Positions 1 through 8,901 of a DNA stretch of 64,000 nt are shown in pieces. The stretch's first letter is position 1. Each line of letters opens with the position of its first letter. The notes under the pieces were generated by a model. The model saw nothing but the letters and a program-made list of their open reading frames with translations. It was not told where the DNA came from and ran no database searches. The translations under genes were made by a program, and so were the position numbers. The stretch comes from Klugiella xanthotipulae (GTDB taxonomy: Bacteria > Actinomycetota > Actinomycetes > Actinomycetales > Microbacteriaceae): contig NZ_VFPN01000001.1 of the NCBI RefSeq assembly GCF_006716695.1, positions 620,001-684,000 of the forward strand, given 5' to 3'.

Positions 1-576
1 GGCAAGGATGGCGGTGTGGGCGGTTGGGCCCCCGTCGCTCGTCACGAGAGCCATCACCTTGTCGAGGTTGAGCAGGGCGGTATCGGCAGGCGCAAGATCG
101 CGGGCCACCAGCACAAAGGGAGTCTCGGAGTCGGGCACACCGGGTGCGGGCACCCCCTGGAGGTGCGCGAGCACCCGACCCGACACATCGTCCAGATCGG
201 TGGCGCGTTCGGCCATGTAGCCACCGAGGCCAATAAGCATGTCTCGGAACCCGCCAAAAGCGGTCCAGACCGCCATCTCGGCGGTCTTACCCTTGGCGAG
301 CAGATCCGCAATCGAGGCTTTCAGGGTTGGATCCTGAGCCATCATGGCCTGGGCTTCCAGCACGTCCCGGGCAGTCCCGCCGGCACGCTCCCCTCGCGCC
401 ATCAGATCGGCGGCGACCGCGGCGAGGGAGACGTTGACGCGCTCGGTCTCCTCAGCTGCGGTGAGTTCGCTCACGGTGTCGCTGGGGGCTGGCAGGGGGT
501 CAGGCATGCGGAGAACGGGACCAACCGCCAGCTGGCGGCCAATTCCGATTCCGTGCAGTGTACGTGTTTCTGACAT
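1..576 (-). CDS. ptsI: PTS enzyme I (phosphoenolpyruvate-protein phosphotransferase), C-terminally cut by window edge
   Basis: Cytosolic enzyme I takes phosphate from PEP and passes it to HPr, the first step of all PTS sugar uptake. The minus strand reads open from an ATG at 576 to the window edge (192 residues); the rest lies outside. The visible part ends in the phosphohistidine motif TSDGGPTAHTAILA, with His187 as the phosphorylated residue, preceded by the HPr-binding helical region. The start is 4 bp after the ptsH stop, so it is the third gene of an EIIB-ptsH-ptsI operon. The family is usually about 550-570 residues, so about a third is present. Confidence 0.93.
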   Translation of the reverse strand, partial: MSETRTLHGIGIGRQLAVGPVLRMPDPLPAPSDTVSELTAAEETERVNVSLAAVAADLMARGERAGGTARDVLEAQAMMAQDPTLKASIADLLAKGKTAEMAVWTAFGGFRDMLIGLGGYMAERATDLDDVSGRVLAHLQGVPAPGVPDSETPFVLVARDLAPADTALLNLDKVMALVTSDGGPTAHTAILA

Positions 577-580
577 ATCG

Positions 581-847
581 TTACGCGTCGTGGTCGGTTT
601 CGAGCAACGTCACGAGATCAGCCAGAACGACATCCTCGTTGGCTCCCGTCACGCTCACGGTCACTTCGTCGCCGTGGCCAAGGCCGAGTGAAATAACCCC
701 CAGGATGCTCGCCGCATTCACGGGTGCGCCGCCGGGCTTCGCAATGGTCACCTCGGCCCCGCTCGCCGCGGCAGTCTGGGCGAAGAGCGATGCCGGGCGG
801 GCGTGCAATCCCTGCTGGGACAGAATGGTCACGGTTTTCTCAGCCAT
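581..847 (-). CDS. ptsH: PTS phosphocarrier protein HPr
   Basis: HPr carries phosphate from enzyme I to sugar-specific EIIA proteins. The 88-residue protein has the active-site motif GLHARPAS with His15, and the region around AASILGVISLG that corresponds to the Ser46 loop. The ATG at 847 was chosen because it has a good Shine-Dalgarno (GAGGAGG) just upstream and gives the normal HPr length; a longer frame to 1069 would add an unrelated stretch overlapping the upstream gene. The stop of the upstream EIIB gene overlaps the start region, so the two are probably translationally coupled. No HPr kinase gene is seen here. Confidence 0.93.
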   Translation of the reverse strand: MAEKTVTILSQQGLHARPASLFAQTAAASGAEVTIAKPGGAPVNAASILGVISLGLGHGDEVTVSVTGANEDVVLADLVTLLETDHDA

Positions 848-1241
848 GAGATGGCCTCCTCGGTGTTGATGAATCGGTGGGAAGAATGGACGATTGAGAA
901 GGGCCGTACGATGTTTCACGTGTGACGGGCCTGCCGGGGGTGTGCGCGGCCAGAACAGAGCGAGCGAGCGCCACAGCGGCGGCACCATCGAGCGTGCGCA
1001 GGACATCCTCAGGGACCACGCCGACGGCGGCGAGGGGATGCGTGACCGCAACCGCATCACGCTGTTCACTCAGGTGCGGACCCAACAGGACAACATCACC
1101 ATCACACTGCGCGGCCAGTCCGGAGAGCGCCGAGACGTGTACCCTCACAGCGTCGCCGGTCGCCCGGATACTCGCCTCGATTCTGTGGGCGAGAAACGTG
1201 CTGGAGACACCCGCTCCACACACGACCGTTATGTTCCGCAT
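840..1241 (-). CDS. PTS EIIB component, lactose/cellobiose or related type
   Basis: Small cytosolic EIIB-like phosphocarrier of 133 residues. The N-terminus MRNITVVCGAGVSSTFLAHR carries the P-loop cysteine (Cys8) and the CxxGxSS pattern typical of PTS_IIB domains that accept phosphate from EIIA on cysteine. The last 30 or so residues are Pro/Ser-rich and look like a tail with no domain. It is first in an operon with ptsH and ptsI and overlaps ptsH by 8 bp. No EIIC or separate EIIA gene is near; the divergent regulator contains EIIB- and EIIA-like domains. It could serve transport elsewhere or feed phosphate signals to that regulator (inference). Confidence 0.8.
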   Translation of the reverse strand: MRNITVVCGAGVSSTFLAHRIEASIRATGDAVRVHVSALSGLAAQCDGDVVLLGPHLSEQRDAVAVTHPLAAVGVVPEDVLRTLDGAAAVALARSVLAAHTPGRPVTRETSYGPSQSSILPTDSSTPRRPSHG

Positions 1242-1273
1242 CGCGGTAACCCCCTCACAACTCTGTGTTCAAC

Positions 1274-1285
1274 AGTTATGTAACT
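1274..1285. promoter_or_regulatory. Small palindrome in the divergent PTS/regulator intergenic region
   Basis: The 212 bp between the EIIB gene and the regulator contain the inverted repeat AGTTA-TG-TAACT, 33 bp upstream of the EIIB start. It could be an operator for the neighbouring PRD regulator. The evidence is only position and symmetry. Confidence 0.3.
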
Positions 1286-1441
1286 CGTGACAGGCCAGTG
1301 GCATGTTCTCTTCATTCTCACCCCGTCGCCCCGAGACTTCCAGTAGTTTCATTTCCGCAGCGCCGGAAACGGCCTGACAGACTGGTCTGACGGTCCATCC
1401 CAACGACATTCTCGCTCCCGGTGCCCCGGTACGTCAGCGCC

Positions 1442-1447
1442 TAGAAT
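1442..1447 (+). promoter_or_regulatory. Probable -10 box (TAGAAT) for a leaderless regulator transcript
   Basis: TAGAAT ends 6 nt before the GTG start at 1454, so the transcript would begin at or next to the start codon. The GGGAGG that follows overlaps the start codon and cannot work as a normal ribosome binding site. No clear -35 is visible. Confidence 0.45.
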
Positions 1448-1453
1448 AGGGAG

Positions 1454-3457
1454 GTGTCAACAGAACGCGCGAAGTCACTCGTGGCCTACCTCGCTCAGGC
1501 AGATGACTGGGTGACCGCCTCCGAGCTCGCGCACACCCTCGGGGTCACCACCCGCTCGGTACGCAACTATGCGACGGAGATGCGCGACCATTACGCCCCC
1601 TTTGAGGTGCTCATTCGTGGACCCCTCGGCTACCGCATCAACCGCGTCGCCCTCCAGGCCCACCACGAGGCCACCAGCGGCAACCTCTCCCCCGAGTCCA
1701 CAGCGATCTCACGCGCCGGGATTGACCGCGGCAGCGAGCGTCCGGCCCATCGGCAACGGGCAATCGTCGAGTGGATCCTCGGCAACACCTCCCCCGTTGA
1801 TCCACACGAAATAGCCGCCCACTTCTTCATCAGTGAATCCACGCTGGAGGCCGACCTCCGTCGGCAACGCCCCGTTGTCGCGCGCGCGGGCCTCACGCCC
1901 ACCCGCCGGGCGAATGGCATCAGCATCGAGGGTCATGAGCCCAATAAGCGTCGCCTGCTCGCCACGCTCTATCTTGAAGACCTCGACAATAACGTGATTG
2001 ACCTCACGGATGTGGCCCGCACCTACGGCGTGCCACCCCTGGGGCCCATCAAGACGGCCGTTATTGATCGACTCGAATCCTACGGCTACCGGGTCAACGA
2101 GTTCGGTCTCAGCAGCGTCCTCCTCAGCCTGGCGATCATCGCCTCGCGCATCCGCACGGGGCACTTTCTCGCCCCCGGCGATGCGGAACCGCTCGACGAG
2201 GATGACCAGCTCATCCCACTCGCAGCCGCCCTCCTGGAACAGGTCGCCACCCCGCCAGCACGCGCCGAGGAGGCGCGCCACCTCGCCCGGCTGATGCACA
2301 CCCAGGTCGCCCGCGGCGGTAGCGTGAGCCCCGAGGACGACGCGGAGGAGCACGCTGACCCGCCCGCGCGCGCCGCGACCCGCCGCCGAAGCGCGGAGTC
2401 GCTGAGCGTCCTGCGCACCCAGGTGGCCGCCGCGGTCGAATTGGCCAGCCACCACTATGCGATCGCCCTCACCGACGACGAGCTTGTCACCAGGCTCACC
2501 GATCACGTGGCAAATATGCTCGACCGGATGCGCGACCAGCTCTCCTCGCCCAACCCCATGACCCGCTCACTCAAGACCCACTACCCCGTGGTTTACGACG
2601 TAGCTGTCTTCCTGGCAACCGAACTCAGTCGGGTCAACGGAGTAAGGGTTGACGAGAACGAGATCGCTTTCCTCGCCCTACACATCGGCTCATTCCTCGC
2701 CCAGCGCCCCTCCCGCACTCAGCGCGTCCGCTGCGCGTTTGTCTGCCCCGACTACTACAGCATGCACAGGTTCCTGCGCGAACGGATTGAGGAGGAACTC
2801 GCCGACATCATCGAGGTTGTCACGGTTGTGACCCGGACCGATGTCGCCTGGGCTCACCTGGAGGTTGACCTCATTCTCTCGACCATCCCGGCACCAACAT
2901 CGGTGCATAATGTTCTCCAAATCCAGCCCTTTCTCACCGAGGAGGATGCTGAGCGCATCCGCGCCCGCGTCTCCCGCTTTCACCGCACCAAGCGTCGAGC
3001 CGCCCTCAAAGAACGGCTACTTCGCTACCTCTCACCCGAACTGTTCACCGCCCACCTTGACGTGTCCGACGAGAGTGAGGCGATCACCCACCTCGGCGGC
3101 CTGATGGTCGAACAAGGCATCATCGACGACTCCTACGTTCAGGGGGCGTTGGATCGTGAGCGGATGTCCTCAACCGCGTTTAACGACCTCATCGCCATTC
3201 CACACGCCCTCACAATGACCGCACGACGCACAGCAATCGCGATAGCCGTTACCAAGACGGCTCTGCCCTGGGGCAGCAGCCGGGTGCATGTGATCGCTTT
3301 TATCGCTTTCGCCGAGAGCGAGCGCAACGAGTTTCAATCGGTTTTTGACCAGCTGGTAAAGGTGTTCAGCTCACGTGAGGATGTCCAACACATCCTCCGA
3401 TCGAGCGCCACCTTTGACGGGTTCATTGACGCACTCGCACGCGTGATGGACGCGTAG
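1454..3457 (+). CDS. BglG/MtlR-family PRD-domain transcriptional regulator with EIIB- and EIIA-like domains
   Basis: A 667-residue PTS-controlled transcription regulator. In order: an N-terminal winged HTH (about 5-45, VTASELAHTLGVTTRSVRNY), a second HTH (about 100-150), two PRD domains (about 175-290 and 320-420) with histidines such as in FLALHIGSF, an EIIB-like segment with Cys431 in FVCPDYYS, and a C-terminal EIIA-2 domain with the phosphohistidine motif IPHA (His584). This is the layout of DNA-binding activators such as MtlR and LicR, not RNA-binding antiterminators. It is divergent from the EIIB-ptsH-ptsI operon, so it probably controls that operon and senses its phosphorylation state. 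GTG start follows a -10 box directly. Confidence 0.85.
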   Translation: MSTERAKSLVAYLAQADDWVTASELAHTLGVTTRSVRNYATEMRDHYAPFEVLIRGPLGYRINRVALQAHHEATSGNLSPESTAISRAGIDRGSERPAHRQRAIVEWILGNTSPVDPHEIAAHFFISESTLEADLRRQRPVVARAGLTPTRRANGISIEGHEPNKRRLLATLYLEDLDNNVIDLTDVARTYGVPPLGPIKTAVIDRLESYGYRVNEFGLSSVLLSLAIIASRIRTGHFLAPGDAEPLDEDDQLIPLAAALLEQVATPPARAEEARHLARLMHTQVARGGSVSPEDDAEEHADPPARAATRRRSAESLSVLRTQVAAAVELASHHYAIALTDDELVTRLTDHVANMLDRMRDQLSSPNPMTRSLKTHYPVVYDVAVFLATELSRVNGVRVDENEIAFLALHIGSFLAQRPSRTQRVRCAFVCPDYYSMHRFLRERIEEELADIIEVVTVVTRTDVAWAHLEVDLILSTIPAPTSVHNVLQIQPFLTEEDAERIRARVSRFHRTKRRAALKERLLRYLSPELFTAHLDVSDESEAITHLGGLMVEQGIIDDSYVQGALDRERMSSTAFNDLIAIPHALTMTARRTAIAIAVTKTALPWGSSRVHVIAFIAFAESERNEFQSVFDQLVKVFSSREDVQHILRSSATFDGFIDALARVMDA

Positions 3458-3490
3458 AGGGTCGCGAACGCGCCACACCGATGCCCCCCT

Positions 3491-4405
3491 CTAGCCGCCC
3501 GGTGCGTCGAGGTGGGCAAAAACCACACCTTGGGTGAGCAGTTCCGGAAGGGCCACAGCAAGCCCCGCGGCCGTCCCGCTATCCGGTCGATTCATATGCC
3601 CAATCAGGATGCCACCTGCCGAGACCGTCAACGCCTCGGCCCGCACCGTCTCGGCAGGGAAGGTGGCCCCACCATCCGCGTTGGTGCTGAACCCGATCAC
3701 GGTCTCCCCCACGGCCTCCACGAGAGCAACGGCGACCTCGTCATAGTGGGCCGTACCCGAGCGAAACCACAGCGGCGGACGGCCGCAGAGCTCGGTCAGC
3801 ACCTGGTGGTTACCCCACACCTCGTCAACCGCCTCGGCAACGGATGCCGTACCAGCGATCCCATAGGCCTCACGGCCCGACACCGAGAGTGGCCGATGCC
3901 TCGTGCCGTGATTTCCGAGCTGAACGAGCGGGTTGGCCGCCAAATTCTCGGCAACCCCCCGGTTCTGTTCGATCCACCGTGCGTTCAGAAATAGCGTCAC
4001 GGGCACCGCCAGCCGGTCAAGGAGCGCGAGTAACTCCGAGTCCACCTCGCTGCCGTGCGGTCCACCGCACGCGTCGAGGGTCAGCGCGACCCGCTCCCGA
4101 CCGGTCGCATCTGTTGGGACCGCCAGGCTTGTCACCACCCCCGTCACGGTGAGACCCCACTCGGTCGGCACGCGGCCTTCGAAGCGGGCTGAAACCGCGT
4201 TGGGGTCAATATTCGGCACGGGTATCGCCGGGGTCGGTGACGCGCTCACCGGCCCGGGAGATGTCAGCACAGCCGACGGCGATACGGAGACCTGAGCCGT
4301 CGGGTCCGGCCGGGCGGCACACGCGCTCAGGCCCAGAAGAGCTAGCCCTCCGCCCACCCCACCCAGCAGGTCGCGGCGGCGCAGGCCTGCGCCCTGGTCT
4401 GACAC
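3491..4405 (-). CDS. Polysaccharide deacetylase (NodB/CE4) family lipoprotein, probable Tat substrate
   Basis: A 304-residue cell-envelope protein. The N-terminus has a twin-arginine stretch (LRRRDLL, 8-14), a hydrophobic segment and a lipobox LSAC with Cys29, so it is probably exported by Tat and lipid-anchored. A Ser/Pro-rich linker follows, then a NodB-like barrel with ALTLDACGG in place of the usual TFDD motif and GNHGTRH as the metal-binding His motif. CE4 enzymes remove acetyl groups from peptidoglycan or other polysaccharides. The altered first motif leaves activity uncertain. It converges on the regulator gene and lies 6 bp after the DsbA-like lipoprotein gene, likely co-transcribed with it. 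Confidence 0.8.
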   Translation of the reverse strand: MSDQGAGLRRRDLLGGVGGGLALLGLSACAARPDPTAQVSVSPSAVLTSPGPVSASPTPAIPVPNIDPNAVSARFEGRVPTEWGLTVTGVVTSLAVPTDATGRERVALTLDACGGPHGSEVDSELLALLDRLAVPVTLFLNARWIEQNRGVAENLAANPLVQLGNHGTRHRPLSVSGREAYGIAGTASVAEAVDEVWGNHQVLTELCGRPPLWFRSGTAHYDEVAVALVEAVGETVIGFSTNADGGATFPAETVRAEALTVSAGGILIGHMNRPDSGTAAGLAVALPELLTQGVVFAHLDAPGG

Positions 4406-4411
4406 GACAAC

Positions 4412-5089
4412 CTATTTACTGGTCAGCTGCCCGTTAACAAAACGCTTAAACTCCGCGTTGTCCCGTGGGTCACCCTCGTAAAGTGCACCGTTCACCAGCA
4501 CGGTCGGCGTCCCGGTCACCTTCTCCAATTCACTGCCCTTGGGCATCTCGCCACCAAAAACGGCTTCCTGGGAATCCTTCACCCAGGTGACAAAGGTTCC
4601 GCCGTTAACACAGTCACTCAGGTCACCTGCCCCGGCCTTCTCGCCCAGGGCAATCATGTCGTCTGCGGTCCAATCGGTACCCTGCTTGGCAAAGATGAGC
4701 GCGATGAGGTCGGTCACAGATTCCGGTTTGGCCTCTGCCGCACAGGCCAGGGTGTTCGCTGCGGTGAGCGAACGTGTTTTGCCGCTTCCGGTGTCCATAA
4801 AGTGCAGCGGATGCACCACCAGAGTCGCCTCACCGTCCTCGACCATCCCCGCCAGGTACGCACCGTTGGCATTTTCAAAAGAGTTGCAGTGCCCGCACTG
4901 GAAATCAACCCAGATGTCGATACGGTCGGACCCCTCACCAACGGCTAAACCACCGTCCACCGCAATCGCCGGTGCGGCACCGGTGTCTGTGGATTGCGTC
5001 TCCGAGGTCGCGGGTGCACAACCTCCCAGGAGAACAATCAGAGCACCGGCAAGAACCGCACCCATAAAACGTGACGTGAGAGAGGACAT
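4412..5089 (-). CDS. DsbA-like thioredoxin-fold lipoprotein
   Basis: A 225-residue exported thiol oxidoreductase-like protein. It has a signal peptide with lipobox LLGGC (Cys24), then a thioredoxin fold with the redox motif CGHC (65-68) in DFQCGHCNSF, and the cis-proline region GTPTVLVNG near the C-terminus. Two further cysteines occur in the helical insert. Proteins of this type help oxidative folding outside the membrane. The ATG at 5089 was chosen because it begins the signal peptide; a TTG at 5221 would add 44 residues of unrelated sequence overlapping map. Distance to map is 34 bp, so it may share its transcript. Confidence 0.82.
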   Translation of the reverse strand: MSSLTSRFMGAVLAGALIVLLGGCAPATSETQSTDTGAAPAIAVDGGLAVGEGSDRIDIWVDFQCGHCNSFENANGAYLAGMVEDGEATLVVHPLHFMDTGSGKTRSLTAANTLACAAEAKPESVTDLIALIFAKQGTDWTADDMIALGEKAGAGDLSDCVNGGTFVTWVKDSQEAVFGGEMPKGSELEKVTGTPTVLVNGALYEGDPRDNAEFKRFVNGQLTSK

Positions 5090-5123
5090 ATCCAACCTTT
5101 GCTCCGGGAAATCTGTGGCGGTG

Positions 5124-5957
5124 CTAGGGAATCGGAACCGGGGTGATCCCGAGCGGTTCCAACGCGGACGCACCGCCATCATGGGCCGTGAGAACCCAGA
5201 TTCCACCAGTATGCACGGCAACGCTGTGCTCCCAGTGTGAAGCCATACCCCCGTCCATCGTGGTCACGGTCCAATCGTCATCCTGGATGAACGTCTCAAT
5301 AGATCCGGTGACCACCATCGGCTCAATAGCGACAACCAGGCCGGGCTTCACCGCGGGGCCCCGCTCGCGCACTCGGTAGTTGAACACAGGCGGGTCCTCG
5401 TGCATGGCACGGCCGATGCCGTGACCAATGTAGTCGGTCAGGATACCGTAGTCACCCTGCGACTCAATATACGTTTGGATAGCATCACCCACCTCATTGA
5501 GGTGGGTGGCCCTCGCCAGGCGCGCAATGCCGTGCCAGAGCGACTGCTCAGTCACCTCACTCAGGCGCTGACGCTCGGCCACCACCTCGGGCCGCGAGTC
5601 ATCCGGGATGACAACGGTGATCGCCGCGTCTCCGTTCCACCCGTTTATCTCGGCACCGCTGTCGATGGACACGATATCCCCCGGCTCCAGCACACGAGAG
5701 TTTGGAATGCCGTGTACCACGTCATCGTTCACCGAGGCACACACCATATGCCGGTAGCCGGGGACCAGTTTGAAGTTGGAGTGGCCCCCACGGGCAGCCA
5801 ATGCGGCCTCCGCGGCGGCGTTGATGCGTAAAGTGGTGGCCCCTGCGCGGATGAGTTCGCGGGCAGCAGCGAGCGAATCGGCGGTCGCGAGCCCCGGTTC
5901 CACCATCTGGCGGAGCTGATCAGGTGTTTTATATAGCGACTTACGAAAGATACCCAC
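5124..5957 (-). CDS. map: Methionine aminopeptidase, type I
   Basis: Removes the initiator methionine from new proteins in the cytosol. The 277-residue protein shows the metal ligands of the pita-bread fold in order: Asp in SIDSGA, Asp in NGDAA, His in IGHGIGRAMHE, Glu in AIEPMV and Glu in WEHSVAV. It starts with GTG behind AGAGGACACA. It follows adk by 37 bp in the common order secY-adk-map of actinobacterial spc operons. Confidence 0.95.
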   Translation of the reverse strand: MGIFRKSLYKTPDQLRQMVEPGLATADSLAAARELIRAGATTLRINAAAEAALAARGGHSNFKLVPGYRHMVCASVNDDVVHGIPNSRVLEPGDIVSIDSGAEINGWNGDAAITVVIPDDSRPEVVAERQRLSEVTEQSLWHGIARLARATHLNEVGDAIQTYIESQGDYGILTDYIGHGIGRAMHEDPPVFNYRVRERGPAVKPGLVVAIEPMVVTGSIETFIQDDDWTVTTMDGGMASHWEHSVAVHTGGIWVLTAHDGGASALEPLGITPVPIP

Positions 5958-5994
5958 TGTGTCCTCTACTGATGCGCGCCCGAGAGCAGCGTCG

Positions 5995-6567
5995 TTAGAT
6001 TCCGAGCACGGATGCGATCCGGCCCGAAACCTCTTCTACCGTGCCGAGTCCGTTAACGCGGACCACCAGGTTGCGGGCGTCATAGGTCTCGATCAGCGGA
6101 GCGGTTTGTTCCTGGTACACGTCCTGGCGGTGGCGGATAACGTCTTCTGTATCATCCGCGCGGCCCTGCTCCTGTGCTCGCTTCAGCAGTCGGGCCACAA
6201 CCTCGTCCGCGTCAGCCTCCAGCAGGACAACAGCGTCCAGCCGGGAACTCGTTGCGGAGAGGATACGGTCGAGTTCAACAACCTGCTCGGGGGTGCGGGG
6301 GTATCCGTCCAGAAGAAAACCCTCGAGGGCGTCCTCCTGGCCCAGGCGATCCTCCACAATCGCGTTGGTCAGGGAGTCGGGGACGTACCCACCGCTGCTC
6401 ACAATGGATTGCACCTGAAGACCGAGCTCCGTGCCAGCCGAGATGTTGCTACGGAAGATATCGCCAGTAGAAATTGCGGGTATACCCAGGCGATCCGCGA
6501 GGATAGCGGCCTGTGTTCCCTTACCGGCTCCGGGGGGTCCTACGATCAACAACCGGCTGTGTGTCAT
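5995..6567 (-). CDS. adk: Adenylate kinase, short form
   Basis: Converts ATP and AMP to two ADP. The 190-residue protein begins with the P-loop GPPGAGKGT (10-18), then the AMP-binding STGDIFR and the [10 protein letters not shown] motif. It is the short type without the LID insertion, usual for Actinobacteria. Its ATG overlaps the secY stop by 4 bp (ATGA), so translation is coupled. Confidence 0.96.
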   Translation of the reverse strand: MTHSRLLIVGPPGAGKGTQAAILADRLGIPAISTGDIFRSNISAGTELGLQVQSIVSSGGYVPDSLTNAIVEDRLGQEDALEGFLLDGYPRTPEQVVELDRILSATSSRLDAVVLLEADADEVVARLLKRAQEQGRADDTEDVIRHRQDVYQEQTAPLIETYDARNLVVRVNGLGTVEEVSGRIASVLGI

Positions 6568-7886
6568 TTAAGCAATCCCTCATAGTGACGCTGCTGGAGC
6601 TGCGCGTCAATCTGCTTCACGGTCTCGAGGCCCACACCAACGATGATGAGGATCGAGGCTCCACCGAACGGGAAGTTCTGGTTGGCCTGCACAATTGCCA
6701 GGGCGAGCAGCGGGATGAGCGCCACAAATCCGAGGTAGAGCGAGCCGGGGAAAGTGATACGGGTAAGGACGTAGTCGAGGTACTCGGCGGTGGGCCGTCC
6801 AGCCCGGATGCCGGGGATGAACCCACCATACTTCTTCATGTTCTCCGCAACCTCTTCCGGGTTGAACGTAATGGCGACGTAGAAGAACGTGAAACCAACG
6901 ATCAGAAGGAAGTAGAACAGCATATACAGGGGCTGATCGCCCTGCGTGAGATAGTTTGAGATCCAGGTCACCCAGGGTGCAGCATCCTCACCCGGTTTGG
7001 GCTGGTTAAACTGCGCGATCAATGCGGGGAGGTAGAGCAGCGACGAGGCGAAGATGACGGGAACCACACCAGCCATGTTGACCTTGATGGGTATATAGGT
7101 GTTGTTTCCGCCGTACGTGCGTCGGCCCACAACCCGCTTGGCATACTGCACCGGGATACGTCGCTGTGATTGTTCCACAAAGACCACAAGCCCGATGATC
7201 ACGATACCCACCGCGATCACGAGGAAGAACACGTTCCACCCCTTGGCCTGCTGGATGGCCCCGAGCGAGCCGGGGAACTGCGCCGAGATCGAGGTAAAGA
7301 TAAGGAGCGACATTCCGTTACCCACGCCGCGCTCTGTGATGAGCTCACCCATCCACATGATGAGCCCGGTACCGGCGGTCATGGTGATCACCATCAGCAG
7401 AATGGCATACCACGAGTTATCGGTCAGCAGGTTTGCACACTCGGTGGAGGTGTTCGTGCCAAAGAGGAGTCCGCTGCGTGCAACAGTAATCAACGTGGTT
7501 GATTGCAAAACAGCCAACGCAATGGTGAGGTATCGGGTGTACTGGGTCAGGCGACCCTGTCCGGCCTGCCCCTCCTTGTGAAGAGTCTCAAAGTGAGGGA
7601 TGACCACCCGAAGCAGCTGAGTGATAATCGACGCCGTAATGTACGGCATAATTCCCAGCGCGAAGATAGAGAGTTGCAGGAGGGCGCCACCGCTGAAGAG
7701 GTTGACGAGTTCGTAGAGGCCAGAGGTGCTCTGATTGAGCTTAAGACAGGCCTGCACATTTCCAAAGTCCACGAAGGGTGCCGGGATAAAGGATCCCAGG
7801 CGGAAGATCGCAACGATACCGAGCGTGAACCCGATTTTGCGACGAAGGTCCGGTGTGCGAAAAATTCGGCCAATGGCGCTGAACAA
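6564..7886 (-). CDS. secY: Preprotein translocase subunit SecY
   Basis: The central channel of the Sec secretion machine in the inner membrane. At 440 residues it has the full family length, about ten hydrophobic segments, and typical stretches such as [17 protein letters not shown] and the [22 protein letters not shown] loop. It follows rplO after 185 bp of non-coding DNA and is coupled to adk downstream. Confidence 0.97.
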   Translation of the reverse strand: MFSAIGRIFRTPDLRRKIGFTLGIVAIFRLGSFIPAPFVDFGNVQACLKLNQSTSGLYELVNLFSGGALLQLSIFALGIMPYITASIITQLLRVVIPHFETLHKEGQAGQGRLTQYTRYLTIALAVLQSTTLITVARSGLLFGTNTSTECANLLTDNSWYAILLMVITMTAGTGLIMWMGELITERGVGNGMSLLIFTSISAQFPGSLGAIQQAKGWNVFFLVIAVGIVIIGLVVFVEQSQRRIPVQYAKRVVGRRTYGGNNTYIPIKVNMAGVVPVIFASSLLYLPALIAQFNQPKPGEDAAPWVTWISNYLTQGDQPLYMLFYFLLIVGFTFFYVAITFNPEEVAENMKKYGGFIPGIRAGRPTAEYLDYVLTRITFPGSLYLGFVALIPLLALAIVQANQNFPFGGASILIIVGVGLETVKQIDAQLQQRHYEGLLK

Positions 7887-7947
7887 AAAAGCCTCCTGCT
7901 TTGTGTACCGTTATCCCCAACGGCTAGGTGAGGTTACCGATTATTGA

Positions 7948-7965
7948 GCCTACACGTATGTAGGC
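7948..7965. other. Hairpin in the rplO-secY gap
   Basis: GCCTACA-CGTA-TGTAGGC forms a perfect 7-bp stem in the 185-bp gap between rplO and secY. No T-tract follows on the minus strand. It may be a processing or attenuation hairpin that changes the ratio of ribosomal protein to SecY transcript; this is inference. Confidence 0.4.
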
Positions 7966-8071
7966 CTCATAATTGCGGTTATATGGCGCGATACCCAACT
8001 CTGACGCCCACCGTGATGAGATAACTCTCATGCAACCGGGCCGAATGGGTACCGCACCATACAATCGGTTA

Positions 8072-8719
8072 TTAGTTTACTGAACCGCCAGCGGCAACAA
8101 TCTTCTGCTCTGCAGAGCCAGAAACCTTGTCCACCGACACGTTGAGCTTGACCGAGATATCGCCGTCACCAAGGACCTTGACGCGCTCGTTCTTGCGAAC
8201 TGCGCCCTTAGCCACGAGGTCACTCGTCGTGACATCGCCACCTCCGGGATACAGGTCGGCAAGCTTGTTCAGGTTCACAACCTGATACTCAACACGGAAC
8301 GGGTTCTTAAATCCGCGCAGTTTGGGGGTGCGCATGTGCAGCGGCATCTGCCCACCCTCAAATCCAACGCGAACCTGATAGCGAGCCTTGGTACCCTTGG
8401 TACCGCGGCCAGCCGTCTTACCCTTCGAACCCTCACCACGGCCGACACGCGTGCGTGCGGTCTTGGCTCCGGGAGCCGGACGAAGATGATGAACCTTCAG
8501 CACCTGCTCGCGCTTCTCGGCGGGCTCAGCCTTCTTCGCAGCCTTAGCTGCGGGCTTCTTGGCAACGCCCGTCTCGGCATCCGCGGTGGCGACTGCCTTC
8601 TTAGCTGCGGGCTTCTTCACCTCAGCTGCGGGGGCTGCCTTGTCAGCGGCCTTCGCAGCGGGGGCCTTCTCTGCGGGGGCCACAGCCTCCGTCTTTACGG
8701 CTTTTTTCTCTTCAGCCAT
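8072..8719 (-). CDS. rplO: 50S ribosomal protein L15 with long Ala/Lys-rich N-terminal extension
   Basis: L15 is a 50S assembly protein near the central 23S core. Residues from about 70 on match the family ([19 protein letters not shown] onward). The first 70 or so residues are almost only Ala, Lys, Pro and Glu, with repeated PAAKKA- and PAAKAA-like units, similar to histone-H1 tails; ordinary L15 is about 145-150 residues against 215 here. The start ATG overlaps the rpmD stop by 1 bp (TAATG). A start inside the extension is possible, since no internal Met exists between the tail and the core. Confidence 0.93.
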   Translation of the reverse strand: MAEEKKAVKTEAVAPAEKAPAAKAADKAAPAAEVKKPAAKKAVATADAETGVAKKPAAKAAKKAEPAEKREQVLKVHHLRPAPGAKTARTRVGRGEGSKGKTAGRGTKGTKARYQVRVGFEGGQMPLHMRTPKLRGFKNPFRVEYQVVNLNKLADLYPGGGDVTTSDLVAKGAVRKNERVKVLGDGDISVKLNVSVDKVSGSAEQKIVAAGGSVN

Positions 8720-8901
8720 TAGTCGATCTCCTCAACCTTGACCAGGTGAGCAACAGTCTTCACGTATCCACGGTTCACACTGTTGTCTTCGCGAACGGTG
8801 ACCTGACCGATCTTGCGAAGACCCAGGCTGCGAAGCGTGTCGCGCTGGTTCTGCTTCTCACTAATTTTTGACTTGATCTGCGTAATCCGGAGCTGAGCCA
8901 T
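8719..8901 (-). CDS. rpmD: 50S ribosomal protein L30
   Basis: Small 50S protein of 60 residues with the L30 signature [20 protein letters not shown] and the LGLRKIGQ motif. It overlaps rplO and rpsE by one base on each side, so it is tightly coupled in the spc operon. Confidence 0.96.
   Translation of the reverse strand: MAQLRITQIKSKISEKQNQRDTLRSLGLRKIGQVTVREDNSVNRGYVKTVAHLVKVEEID

Noticed and set aside
5090-5221. Extended N-terminus of the DsbA-like lipoprotein from TTG at 5221
   Set aside because: It overlaps map and would put 44 polar residues before the signal peptide.
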